A DNA stretch of 64,000 bases from Apus apus (lineage: Eukaryota > Chordata > Aves > Apodiformes > Apodidae): contig NC_067301.1 in the NCBI RefSeq assembly GCF_020740795.1, forward strand, positions 5,084,001-5,148,000, written 5' to 3'. Both the position numbers and the translations under genes were made by a program. Below the pieces are notes generated by a model. It was given only the letters and a program-made list of their open reading frames with translations, was not told the origin of the DNA and made no database searches. Below, piece by piece: positions 1-12,370 of the stretch (position 1 is its first letter; every line of letters starts with the position of its first letter).

Positions 1-849
1 CTGTAAGAATAAATTATGACAACAAAGCAACTGACCCAGTAAAACATTGTAGTATTTCACTGTAGACAGCTAAAACATATATTGGGCAAGGAGGGGAGGG
101 TTTGAGAGAGACCATCCTGACTTCTTGGTTCTGTTAGTTCATTTGCCATACTTGGGGAGAAGACTGCTGTCATGAACTGGGAAGGAAATGGTAAGTTATA
201 GCTGTTGGGGGTTGTGTGTGTGTGTGGAGGGGGGAGGCTGGGTTGACCACTTCTTCTCTAAAATGGGACAAGCTTTATTTCAGAATGAGATGAAAAACTC
301 ATTGTTTATACCATCTTTTAGGCAACAAATTCAGCCATCTAGTTGAAGGGAAAAATCTATGGCCAAAGGAAGAAAGGAACTACCTGCCAGCCATTCCAGC
401 TATATGGCTCAACCTCAACCTGAACTTGGCTTGGGTACTGTGTGATACAGCTGAGCAGAGCTCCCACCTGGCAATGGCTTTTTTATTGGTGTTTATTAAG
501 AGTCTCTTTGTCACTCCTCATCTTTTTGTCACCGTAATGATGAGTGCACAAAAACTTTCTCTTCCTCCAGAAAGCATTCACTTTCCTGGGCTCTGAGTAG
601 AGCCCAAGTATACTGTCAAACCCTCCCTCAGCTGTATTTTGTCTGTAAATAGCAGGAAGAACCTTTTGGCTTTTTGGAGTAAACCAACTCAACCAGGTGG
701 CTGTTTTAGAAACAGGTGCTGTGTATCACACCTCAGGTAGCTGGAATATCCAGACTATTTCCTCCCCAGGAAAAACAGCTGTCTGACAAGAAATCACCAC
801 CTGCCACCCCGTCTACAAAAGCCCACCCCAGAGCCACCCTGAATCAACC
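1..849. other. Upstream flank of AGTRAP, no gene recognised
   Basis: I see no convincing exon here. There is an AATAAA hexamer at 8-13 that could belong to the 3' end of an upstream gene (in human the neighbour is DRAXIN), but nothing else supports this. A short GT run lies near 213-224. The reading frames are short and show no family resemblance. Confidence 0.5.
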
Positions 850-1330
850 CAGGTGGCTGAGGGCATACAGCAGGGCGGGGGTCGTGCCTCCACAACCTTC
901 CCGACCCGATTACGGGCCGGGGGCGCCCGAGGCCCCGCGGAGGGGCCGGGACCGGGCGGGGCGGATCCTGCCTCGCCCCGCCGCCCTCCCCTGGGCGGCC
1001 CGGGGCCAGCCCGTGGCAGCGGTGGGGCCCGGCCCAGCCCCGTCGGAGGCGGCCCCGCCGCCGCCGGGAGTCACGGGGCGGGCAGGCGGGCTGCTGCCAT
1101 GGAGCTGCCCGCCGTCAACCTCAAGGTAGGGGATGTGGGGCCGGGCTGCCCCGCTGGGCAGGGGCCTGTTGGGCTGGGTTTTGGAGGGCTTGGGGGCCGC
1201 TCCACGGCGTGAGGAGCGGGAGAGCTGCGAGGGGGCGGCCGCGGGGCCGGCGGAGGCGGGGGTCGGAGCGGCCCCGGAGCGGGAGCTTGGCCTGGCCTGG
1301 TCTGCCTGCCCCGCTGCTGAGCGCGCTGGC
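850..1330 (+). promoter_or_regulatory. AGTRAP: CpG-island promoter of AGTRAP
   Basis: Base composition changes abruptly from AT-rich flank to very GC- and CpG-rich sequence around the first AGTRAP exon and returns to AT-rich by about 1.4 kb. GC-box-like runs such as ggggcggg occur upstream of the ATG at 1099, and I see no TATA box. This fits a broad housekeeping-type promoter. The transcription start itself cannot be placed by reading alone. Confidence 0.75.
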
Positions 1331-4300
1331 CGGCTTTGTGCCTGAGCCGGGACCTGGCTGAGGGCCTGGCCAGGAGATGTGGAGGCCTCCGAGGAGCAGC
1401 GACTGGAGTTTCTAACCCTTTTTCATCACGCGGGCAAACGTTGCAAAAGTTCTTGGTTATTAAGACCGGCAGGCAATGACTCCAGGGTTCTCTCTTACTT
1501 CAGGCAGTTGGTAAAGTGGCCAAGGGCTGGGTTGGGACAGCAGCTGGTTATTAACTTGTGGCTGTGGAGGTTTCTAGCTCAGCTGACTGAAGCTAATCCA
1601 GGGTAAACACTACACAAGATCCTGAGGAGGCAGAGGTTTTGCATGTCAAGCAAAACAGCTTAGAAAGATGATTCCACTTACGACGGAGTTTATCATCTAG
1701 TAGATAACTGAAATTGCCTCTCGTGTGTGGGGCTTCAGTTGGGGGCAATTTGAAAATTTTGGTGAACAACTGTTAACCAGAGAAATGGAAAATAAGGATC
1801 TTATCACTGCTTTTTGCTTTGGGAAGAGGCGGATCCTTCCCAAGAAGCTGGAGTATTGACAAAATAATTTTTTTACTTTTGATATTGGTGTTTGATATTG
1901 AAGCCTTCCCTGCTACCAGACAGATGGAATTTTCCTGTTTTTTAGTAGCTTTTTTTCTTTTCATATTTTCAGAGCCCTGAGATTTCTAGGTGTGTGTGCC
2001 TTTTCCCAGCTTTACTACTTTGTGTATCTTGTACGATGTGGCAAGTTTCAGGTGCTTTCTTTGGTTAAAAGAGAATGATTTTTCTTTGCTCAGAGAATGA
2101 AAGCATCACTGATCACATCAGTTTGTTTATGCTATTGATTCATAAAGCTGTGAGCAGTGGTCTTGGAGCAGCTATGGGCTGGGTGGGAGGATAGTATTAT
2201 CTCAGCTACCATCATGAATTCTGCTTTGTTCAGGAAGGCTTTCATGTGGTTGTGCTAAATAAAAGTTCATATAAGGATGTATCCTCCTCTTACTAGTTTC
2301 CCAAGAAAATCAACTTCCCTTGTTAGAGGCAAGTAATCAAATGGATTTTTATTTTTTTTTTCCAAGGCCTGGCATGTGGATTATATTACATTTGGGAAAT
2401 GAGCTGATCCTTTGCTCTGACAAGTTTGGACTATTGTGTGATTCCCAGGGCACCAGGAAGGTGAAGAGATCTTGCCTTCTGCTTTTTTTTTAACTTGGTT
2501 TAATTCTTTTTTTTTTTTTCCCATGCTAAAAGAACAGTGCAAAACAAGGACGTCTTAATTTAAAAGTTTGCCAACATGAAATGCATGTTCTGCCATGGGA
2601 GGTGGATAGGGGAGCTGAAAAACACAGACTTCTTGACTGAGTCACCATGACAACGTAACTAAAATGTTGCCTTTCTTCTCTGGTTTTAGACAACCATTCC
2701 CAAATCTCTCCTAGATAAGGATGAGCTTGTTTTCAGCATTAAGAAATTCCTTGTTGTCAAGTCTGCTGGTGCTGCTCTGGGTCTGAAGAGCTGGTAGAAT
2801 TATTAACTCCCTATTCCCCAGCACCTTTGTACTGTTCCTGAGTTAGGGCCTGCTTCCCTGAAAGATACTGCAAAGGTGGGAAAGATCCTTACTCAGAAAG
2901 GGACTGGAAGTAGCATGTGCTACTGCTATTCATTGGCATGATGATAAGATTAGAAAAGATGAGCCTCATGATAAAAGTAGCCCCAAGAAAACTGCATGAC
3001 TGAGCTGTGTTTGTGACAAAACACGTCTCAGCCTTGCAGTCTCGCTTTAAGCTTCTTGCAGGCTATAAAATTAATGTAGCAGGCTTTGTCCTAGACTGGA
3101 TGAAGAACATGCTCATGAAGCAGCATCTACTGGCTCAGCTCTAATAGAAATGCTCAGCAAAGCATGTGGGAAACAGCACAGCTGACTTTTTTCAGGGAAT
3201 GTTTGACACCTGGCATTATTGCAGTAACTATGCAGAGCAGTGAAGTACAAAGCTGGAGGTGATCAAACCTGGATGATGCCCTACAATCTGTGTGCCTGGA
3301 AACATTTTTTTGCCTGGGCATTTTTAAATGCTAGGTCACAGAACTAGAATAAATTAAACTAGACCTCTACATGTTGTCTAGTCCAACCTACTGCTCAAAG
3401 CAAAGCTAACTTCAAAGTTAGATCAAATAGCTCAACTGAAAATTCAGCTGACTTTTAAAATAAATCTCTAAGGATAGAGCCACAGCAACCCCTGTTGGGT
3501 AGCTTGTCCTGCTGCCTAACCACTCTCATTATCACTGCTAAAATAATGAGGAGCACTCTCTCAGGTGGCCACTCAGATCTAGATTTTGGCTAGTATATCT
3601 TCAGGTAATTATGTCATGGAGTAAAGGAGCACTCAAAAAAAAAAAAGTAGGATTTTAAGAATACTATAAGAAAATAATTGTAATTTGGAACAATGTGGTT
3701 TTTAATTTCATCAAAATTCAGCCCTGTGCTAGTTTCTGTGCCAAAGCATGTTTAAAGGAGTGGGTTCCTCTTCCCAAGAGTTTCCCATCTAATGAGACCC
3801 AGGCAGATCTAGGCTTTTTTTATGCTTGGCAATTAGTTCCATCACATGCTGGCATTTGCAGAGGAGCTAGGAATTCCCCTTTACTCTCCCCACTTTCCAA
3901 TAAGATGCTTTTATTCATATGGTCATCCTTCTACCCAGAAGGGATGGGGACAAAGGTCCCACCTTTATTCTGCTCTCAGCACTAGTTCAAGTCTTAGGAC
4001 TTATTTTCTCAAAAGAAGACATGTATATCTTATTAAGTTTTTGAACAGATGGGGAAAAAAAAAATGAATTCTTCTGCTGTCTCATCAGGAGACTGCCTGC
4101 AAATTATCTAATGTCTTATAGTGACTGTAGCTTTAAAAGGATGTTGTTAATTACACTACATTGTCTATGTTAAAGCATACCAAGACCACCAGGTAATTCC
4201 ATAGTGCACTGAAGAACTGTCAGGTAAATTGGACTAATAAGCAGAAAGGGAATGCCTTGTTTCTGTTTCAGCAGTCCTTCATAATATCAGCCCTAGTTTA

Positions 4301-7300
4301 CTTTATGCTGATGACTGAGCTTGCTTTATAATTTAAATAATGGCAATATTGATCTAGACAGCTTTAAAAAAAAAAAGCCACCCTGCATAATTATGTGAAC
4401 TGGTAAGCCTGGAGGGCTCTTGCGGGTATGTAATGTGCAATTAAACACTACCTAATTAAGAATTTTCCTGATGTTGTGATAATCTCTTGAGTAAATGCTA
4501 TTTGCTTGTCTACAGTCATATTCAAGATCATTTTGTATTTTACTGATTATCAGTTTCTGCCTGGTCTCTATGGTACAATTTGGAAGAAGGAAAGTGGAGG
4601 GTTGGTGGTGGAGCATTTTGTAGGCATTCATGAACAATTAAAATAATTAATAAAAATCTGTTTAAGCAATGCTTAAAATTCTGGCAAAGTCAAGGCTGCT
4701 CAGGGTGATTGCTCAGCAGATGTGCTGGGGTGCTGCAGTGAAGCAAGAGCTCTGTCTTATCATCAGACATCTACATTGTGACATCTTGGCAGAGCAGCGT
4801 GAGCCACAGCAGATGTGTTGTTCCTGTTGCTTTCTTGGCTGGGCTTCACTTGTGTCACAGCTTCATTGGTCATTAACTCTCAAGTTTTGTTTTAATTTAC
4901 AGCACGGATACACCTATGAAGTTGGTGGACATAGCAGGATGTCAGTAGATCTTAATTTTTTATTAGTGTCTTAATGCTCATAGCTGCATGCATTTTTTTC
5001 TGTGTCCACCAAGTAATTTAGCTTTTGCTACTTATTTCCCAGTATTTTTTTTTGTGGGAGTATGTGAGGGGAGTGTGCTTCTGAGGAGTTTTGGTGGTGG
5101 TTTTTTATATATCAAGGTCAGTATAAATGCCAGTTGGAGTCTTTCTCACACTTAGAAGAAATGGAAGAGTATCTGTTTCCCATAGATCCTCTGATATGTT
5201 CAGGCTTCAGCCTTTCCTTTATGAGGCTGCTAAGAGGGCTGTCTTCCATATTCTTGTTTTCACAAATGTTTAGAGAGTGAATGTGAGTGATCTCCCTTTG
5301 AGATTGGCCAGCAGGCCCAGAGTCACATGGATATTATCTGGAAGAAGACTGAAGTGGTATATTCTTGTTCCCATTTGCTGTCTTAACAAACATGTGGAGT
5401 ATGTCTCCTTGGTTACAGAAATGTCAAGTGCTGATGAAGAGAATCCTTGTGTCACTTTTTATAATAAGATGCTTTCTTCTTGGATTTGTCCCCTTCAGTA
5501 CAAGGATCAGGATCATTAAGGACATTTGCAAAGTACTGAATCTGTGCCAGCATTATCTTACAGCTGCTTAGGGCACTGCTGGTATTTGGGCCCTGGTGGT
5601 TTCACTGGGAATGAAAAGAGCTGTGTCCTATGGCAGGATTGGGCCTCAGGTTTCTACAAGATGCCTTCAGGTCTGTTAATACTGCAGTGAGGTTGAACCA
5701 CTGCACTGAGCAGACTGCAAGAAGGTAAAAGGAGTATTTAGTGAGGACTGGAGTGAAATTGCTGGGAGGTGCAGGCATGACTATCCCTGACTTGTTGATG
5801 ATGGGATCCCAGATATGGTCATGTATAAACTGTGCTAGCATAATGTGAAGCACATTGCCCAGCTGTCTGTACAAACTCCTCTGGAGTTCCAAAATCAATA
5901 ACCCATTTAGAAAAGACTAAGTGGGCCCTGAATCAACTGTTGACAGAGATGACAACAGTAATGAATGACTACAGTGTAGCACCACAGGAAATACTCAGCA
6001 ACAGAAGCAGAGAAAAATGGTTTTGTCTTCAGTGTCCCAGTTGCTACACCAGCTTTCTGTACTGGTTCCTGGGTCCAGGGCACTCTTCCTCCTCAGCAAC
6101 AAGATGGAGTAATTTCATGTTGATCCTCCCACAGTACTCCCAACTTGCTGACCTGTATTCCTCTGTTTTATTTCCACAGGCCATCATTCTGGTACACTGG
6201 CTGCTCACAGTGTGGTGAGTGATTGGGGCCTGGCCTGAGTGAGAAGAGGGTCTTCCTTCAAGCTAGGAATGGGATGTTCTCAGGGAGCAGCACTTGCTGC
6301 TTGTGCCCATCTTTGTGCATGAAGATCCTAAATCACAGTGGGGTGTTTGCATGGGAACAGGGATGAATGCAGTTGCAGGCTTATTGAGAATGTGGGCTGG
6401 GTTGTTTTGTGTTTTTTTTTTTTCTTGTTTGGCAGGGGATGCATGAGTTACATGTTTCCAGCCTCCTATGCCTGGGGAAATTTCAGTGTCCTTGCAGTGG
6501 GGATCTGGGCCATTGTGCAGCGTGATTCCCTTGATGCCATCATCATGGTGAGTGTGAGGGTAATTTGCCTCCATGGGGCTGCTCAGGGAGAGGGTGGAGG
6601 GCAGAGACAGCTGCTCTGATTCAGTGATGATTTTTCAGCTGTTCCAAACACAGCAATGAACAAGTCAAATTCCCTGTTTGGGTTGGTTTTTTTGGCTTTT
6701 TTTTGTTGTTTTTTTTAAAGAGAGCATATACAATCATAAGCACTGTAAACCATGGTGAGAAGCATCCACTGTCACTTATTTTGCTTCTCAGAGATGAGGC
6801 ATACTTGATTTTTAAATTTTTTTCCTGTTGTTGTGACTTGTAATGCCAAGGGAGGACTCAAAAGTGTTTAATATGCTTGAGCTGGAGGGTCTTTATAAAA
6901 CCATTCTGTGAACATTAAACAGGTACCATAAGAAGGTGTCTTGACAGATGTGAAGAAAATGAAGAAATAGAAGATTGCTCATTTAGGAGTGTCTGTTTAC
7001 CTGACAGAGTCAAGGGTTAGCTATTAGTGACACCGGGGTGAGGGCATGATTGTGTGAACACAGATCTCGCAGGAAACGGACTTACTCCTAGAGGTTAATC
7101 CCCTGTTCAGTTCATGTTCCATTCTCTTTGTTCCAGTTCCTGACTGGTCTGCTGCTCACAGTCCTCACAGACATCATTCACATCTCGGTGTTCTACCCTC
7201 CAAACAACAGTCTCACCGATGACAGACGTTTCAGTGTAGGCATGGCCATCTTCAGCCTCCTCCTCAAACCTGCATCCTGCTACTTGGTGTATCGGATGTA

Positions 7301-9596
7301 TCGGGAGCGTGGAGGGGAATACACCTTCAACATCGGTAGGGCCCTTCCTCTGCCTCCAAGTCGGTGTGGGTGCTAGGGAGACCACCTTGCCCTTGGGACA
7401 CTTCAGCTGATCTCTGTGCAGCTGGATTCTGCCTCCTGTTCTAGGGACGGGGTGCTTGCTCTCTCTTGCTCATATCTGTTCTCCTATTTTGTGGTTCTGT
7501 CTTAGGACTTAAATTACCTTCTTCCTCTCTTGCCTTGCAGACCTGGAGTCCTCAGCTGACAGCCATTTTGCCCACAATGGTATTGATACCACTGCTGTGT
7601 CTCTTAATAAAACTGATAGGCTTTTCTTCTCTTCCTCCTCCTGCATTTGTGTGCTTGTTGTGTTGTTGTGTGCCTTTGGGTGTCCTTCACCCTTTACCAA
7701 CCCTTTCTTTTCCTTTGGGTGAAAGTAAAGGCAGCATCCTATCTAGCCTGATTATGCATGAGAGGGAAAGAAGATGAATTTCTAACTCCCCATGTTTTTT
7801 CTGGGCTTCACATATCCTAGCTACTTGGATTGCTTTAGACCTCCACTTCCTCACTTGGAAAATGGGACTGATGTTTGACTTGTGGAGTCCTTGCTTGGAG
7901 GCCTTAATTTTTCTCCTGGTTGTACTTACTAATGATAATGTGGCAGCCCTGCCAGAGAGAAGGGGCTGTGGCTGGATGTTCTGGGTCTGTCAGCTTTGCC
8001 AAGCATTCCTGGTGCTAGTTCATGCCGGGGCAGCTGCCAGGGATTGTTTGCTTTGTGAAAGTTCACCTTGGCAAAACCAGCAGCCTGGTGCACTTCTTTT
8101 TTTGCTTTCTTAAGAAGGCTGTGCAGGACAAAGGATGGTATAACTGCATTACAGTGTTTGAAAGCTGTCACTTGTGCTGCTTTGGCACTAGCAAAGAAGA
8201 TAATGTTTCCTGTGAAGATGGGTGGATACCTGTAGAGGAGGAGAGGCCATGAAAGGAAACCATGGCTTGGGGTGCTTTGTGCTATTTTTGCACCTCTCTG
8301 CTAGTGCAATGTGGATGTCTTCTCCATCAGCTGCTTGTGCAAATGCCAGACAGATCTGTTTTAACCAGGACAGGAAGCCTGTGAGTCCACTGCAGTGTGA
8401 CTGGCTGCTCACTGTGCTTGTAACTGGGATTTGACATTTGTATCCTATGGAAAGTGTAGGTTTCACTGAGGAGTTCATCCTTTTTCTCAGAATTTGGGAG
8501 TATTCCTTCTTTTCAACCATGCTATCCTCACACAGGCATAATACTGAGTCTCCTCTCAGGCACAGGCTGGGATTCAGACACTTTGTATTTTCATACCCTC
8601 TCCTGAACTGTCTCCCTTGCAATACTTTTCAGTAGAAACTGCTGTTACTTTGTAGAACATGGCTGACAGATTTCTTTTCCTTTTCCTGCTATCTGACAGT
8701 GTTAGATTTTTTCTGATTTTTCTGTTTTGTTTTCTTTCCACACAATTCTTTGCTGCTTGGCAGCATTCTTGCTGCTAAAAACAAATCTCTGATATGGTGT
8801 GGTGCCCACCTTGGATTCACATTGCTTTCTAGCCATGGCAGATGCCTGGCCTGTAGATGAAGTGTCGTACATGCACATTCTCTCTCTCCTTTCCTTTCTT
8901 AGTCCCTACACAGTAACATGATTTTGTACCAGTCTTGTACCACAGGCAGATTGTTAATAGTGCAATTGGGAGCTGCTGGATTCAAATGTAGTGCTGTGGT
9001 GTGGCACACTTGAGGCATAGCTGTGTTGTTGGGAAGAGTGGTTCATGGATGAATCATGCCCTTAAATCTAGGCTGTCAGCTATCCCTGCTTCCTGCTGCT
9101 TCTGTTTTCATCTGCTCATTTTTCTACTAGATCTCATAAACTTGATCTTGCTGAAATATGCTATTACAGGAGCTTGTTATGCTGGTATGTAGCATGTGGG
9201 TCTTGCTTTCCACACAGCCATGTTGTGGCTAATGAGAGAGCAGTTCTTGGGGATGGAAGAGGCACATTCAAATGCATCTCAGTTATTTTGCCTTTGTTGG
9301 AAGGATGAGTTTTCTCACCTCCTGCCCATGTAGTGAGGATACAGGTGCTGGGGAGCTGGTAGAGCAGGTAATGTGGCATGCTCCTGAGCTGTTGGTTTCT
9401 TCTGTGGGATTCAGTTCTTGTGCTTTTGTGTGTGTTTAGTGGTGTGCTGTTTTTTTCCCCAGAACTTGTTCTCTTCCCTCTGCATTCAGGTGTCTCCCAT
9501 GCAGGCCGGGATCGCAGCGCCTATGAGCCAATTGATCAGCAGGATGCCCCTCCACAGTGGCCTGACTCAAGCAAGACAGCCCCACAGCCCTACTGA
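1099..9596 (+). CDS. AGTRAP: Angiotensin II receptor-associated protein (six coding exons, 172 aa)
   Basis: Coding exons: 1099-1125, 6180-6214, 6436-6547, 7137-7335, 7541-7579 and 9490-9596 (TGA at 9594). All introns are GT-AG and the phases join into one open frame. The product starts MELPAVNLK, identical to the mammalian start, and continues with HWLLTVWG, SYAW-N, QRDS-DAI, HISVFYP, GMAIFSLLLKP and YRMYRERGGE, the AGTRAP family hallmarks. Three or more hydrophobic segments (about residues 10-30, 35-55, 60-80, 87-107) fit the known multi-pass Golgi/vesicle membrane protein that binds the AT1 receptor C-terminal tail and promotes its internalisation. The soluble tail ends DRSAYEPIDQQ, matching the mammalian DRSAYQTID stretch. 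It is a little longer than human (159 aa), mainly because of a 39-nt microexon and the extended start of the last exon. The ATG at 1099 sits in good context (gctgccATGG). Intron 1 is about 5 kb. Confidence 0.95.
3335..3560 (-). repeat. Diverged CR1 LINE 3' fragment
   Basis: The plus strand shows the reverse complement of a CR1 end: a tagacctct...tctagtccaacc block, then ctgctcaaagcaaag, then agccacagcaacccctgttgggtagcttgtcc, which parallels the CR1 phrase about summed-up cut ends (first ~200 bp of 3' UTR). It lies in AGTRAP intron 1 and is clearly old. Boundaries are approximate. Confidence 0.75.
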
Positions 9597-11870
9597 GACC
9601 CCGTCTGCAACTGGGAATGGATGCTCCCCTTGCCTGGTCCTGCATTCCACTCTTCCCACATCCCTTCTGATAGAGCAAGACCTCCTACTGAGAAAACAGG
9701 AGAGGAACTGATTTTCCATTTGTTTTCCCTCCCTGAAACTTAGGCAGATGGGTTCCTGCAGTTAAGTCCAGAAGATCTCAGATGTCTTGTTAAGCACTGT
9801 GACTCTTTGTAATTCCAGTATTGTCCTTTCCTCTGTCCTCCTAAATCCTGCCTCTTTACGTGTGAGTGGATGCCCCTTCTGCAGTCATAACAATTCTTGT
9901 ATTGTGCATTCTCTCTATTTTAAATAAGGGAACCACTCAAAATATTCTTTGACAAGCTACCTTAAAAAGCCGTATGGACTGCCTTTAAACAAAACCTTTT
10001 AACCTCCTTCCATGCATATACATTTCCAGGAAACATCTGGGAGTTCCTGAGAGCTGGTTTTGATGGTATTATTTAACTAAGATGTATGAGCATAAGTCCC
10101 TGTGCTAGCTGTGGTGGTTTGCACAAAGCTGGGTTTGGTATAAAATGCTCTTACTGGGCCAGGGAGCTGCTTTTGCTCCTAGTATGATCCTAGTCTTGTG
10201 TTTTATTCACTGATGCTTTTATGCAAGTTGAATGTCCTTCAGGATATTTAAAATGGCTGTTGAATGTTCTGTGCCTTTAAATGTCCTTTTGCTTTCAGCT
10301 GCCTATCTTAACAGAACTTGAAATGTTACATTTTTCTAAGAAAACTATAAAATTAACGCAGTTTTTCTGTGTTGGAAAAAGTTACTCTTGTCACTTATGT
10401 CTCATTTGAAAATGTAAGTAACCCTGAGGGCTTGGGGCTGTAGCCAGGAAATCTGGGAGAATTGTTTTGGGGGAAAGTCTGCAGGGCTTAGATGGATTTT
10501 AATCTAAGCTTTACTCAGACCTAAGTGAAGTGTACTGCTTGTAAATGTGTGGGTGGGGAAGGTGGGCGAGTAAAATGAGGACTGGGGAAAAAAGGGTTTA
10601 TTTACACTGCAGTGGTGAACTCTGTGGGGTGTGATGAACTATAATCACACAACAATATGCTCTGCTGTGGCTTTCAAGGTAAAATCCTAAAAAACCCAAA
10701 CATTCAATCAGATTATTTTTCAGAAGAAAGAGTATGTCAGCTTTGGCAAAACGAAAATACTAGTGCTAGGAAGACCTGTTTTTCTAAATCAGGTTCATTT
10801 TCAAAGTATGCATCTGTTATTCTACAGCTGCACTGCTCTTGGCAAGACCTGCTGCTGCGTTGATTCTTCAGTGACCAAAAGCCCTGGTAATTTTGCTCTA
10901 CCTCTAGAACCATGCCATTTGTAATTTTGAAACCATTTTCCTCCAAGTTTTATCACTTTAAGCATAAGCAGGTGCTCCTCCACTATGCTGCACAAGCACT
11001 ATGGTGCTTGTACCTGGAACTTGCACATGTGCCATAAAATAGTGATAAGTCTGGTTCACTCACCCAAAATGAGTGCCATGCATAAATTTTGCAGCTGCCA
11101 TGCAGTAGAGGATAGGAATCAGTCTACCCTATTGATCAGATGGGAAAAAGAGAATAATAGGTAGGCAGAAATTTATGGGGCTTGTGGTGTTGCAGAGCAG
11201 GCCTTTATTTTCAGTTAATGCCCTTCAGAATGGATTGGTGACAGTACAGATCCCTGAATAACACACTTAAAGGCTCAGGTTTTTACTTCACTAGACCTGT
11301 GAAGCACAGGCTGAAAGCAACTGTTTTAAATGCAATGGTTTTTTTTGGGTATTTGCACAAAGACCTGCATCTAGTGAGGCCTTCTCAGCCATTCTCCTTC
11401 GTGGAAGCTGTACTACATGATCTGTTGATGCTCCTCTAACTGACCTGCTGTGTGCTTTTCTGTAGAGAATTTAGCACATCTGGGAGCTCATGGGAGCTGA
11501 CCAAGGCCAGAGCTACGCTAGGCTCACTGTGCCTCAAGGATACCTCTTTTGGGCAGTACATCAGGAGTGAGGGGGTAAAAATTAGGCCACTCTCCTGGCT
11601 TCTGAGGAAGGTCTTTGCTTTGGCAGTGCTTCTCGGGTCAATACCTGGTTGAGTTGGGCGTGTGGGGATTCTCCAAGCCTGTCGTGCTGATCCAGGCAGC
11701 CGGGCCTCACCGCAGGGCTTCTCCTCAGCAGGGCCTCCTCAGCCAGGTGTGATTCTCTGCTCAGGTGCTGTGTTGGTTTTGTTGTGTTTTTTCTTCTTTT
11801 GCCTTTGTGGGTATTTTTGTTTTGTTTTTTGTAAATCCTCGGGTCCTGACGTGCCGGAGCTGTTTGGGTG
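9597..11870. other. AGTRAP 3' UTR and intergenic flank
   Basis: This stretch follows the AGTRAP stop codon and contains no recognisable exon. I found no canonical AATAAA on the plus strand in the first few kilobases, so the AGTRAP 3' end probably uses a variant hexamer and is not placed here. Only short, unrelated reading frames occur. Confidence 0.5.
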
Positions 11871-11879
11871 ATGAGCTGG

Positions 11880-12370
11880 CAGCTCTATGGAATCAACCAC
11901 AACCCCTCCCGCTGCTGGCTGTGCCCGGGGCCGCGGCCCGAGGGCTCGGGGGTTACCCGGGACCCGGGCACGGTTCCCTGCCCGCCTCACCGGCCCCGCC
12001 GCCGGCCCGGCCCGCCCGCCCCTGGGGTGGCCGCGGCGCCCCAAGATGGCGCCCGGCGCTGCTGAGGAGGCGACGCGCTTTGGCGGGCTCGGAGGGGAAC
12101 GTGCCCCCCGCCCGAGCCGCCTTAGGGACGCAGCTTTAATTAGACACGGGCGAGAGCGGCTTTCCCGCGGCCATCTGCAGCCCCTGTGACGGCCGGCGTT
12201 GCTAAGCGTGGGGCATAAGCTGCTTACTGCCCAGCTGCAGGGTGCTGGCTGCCGGGCGGCGAGGGGAGCGCAAAGCTGCGGGTTTGTCACTGCGGAGCGG
12301 GCACAAACCCCGTCCCTCAGGTTCTGGAGAGGCCCGGCAGCATGTCCAGTGGCGGCTGTCAGAGTGAGTA
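11880..12370 (+). promoter_or_regulatory. C1orf167: CpG island between AGTRAP and C1orf167, likely C1orf167 promoter/first exon
   Basis: A sharply bounded GC/CpG-rich block lies in otherwise AT-rich sequence 2.6 kb upstream of the long C1orf167 exon. It contains CAAGATGGCGCC at 12042-12053, a near-match to the YY1/TISU start element, and a strong splice donor GTGAGTAAG at 12364 on the plus strand. This is best read as the promoter and first exon of C1orf167. An alternative is an independent (possibly bidirectional or non-coding) transcription start. Confidence 0.6.

Noticed and set aside
716-1345. Overlapping GC-rich frames around the AGTRAP first exon
   Set aside because: They contain the real nine-codon exon only in part or in the wrong frame and cross the splice donor at 1126.
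6263-6574. Antisense frame overlapping AGTRAP exon 3
   Set aside because: It is a shadow of a conserved coding exon; the plus strand carries the AGTRAP motifs and splice sites.
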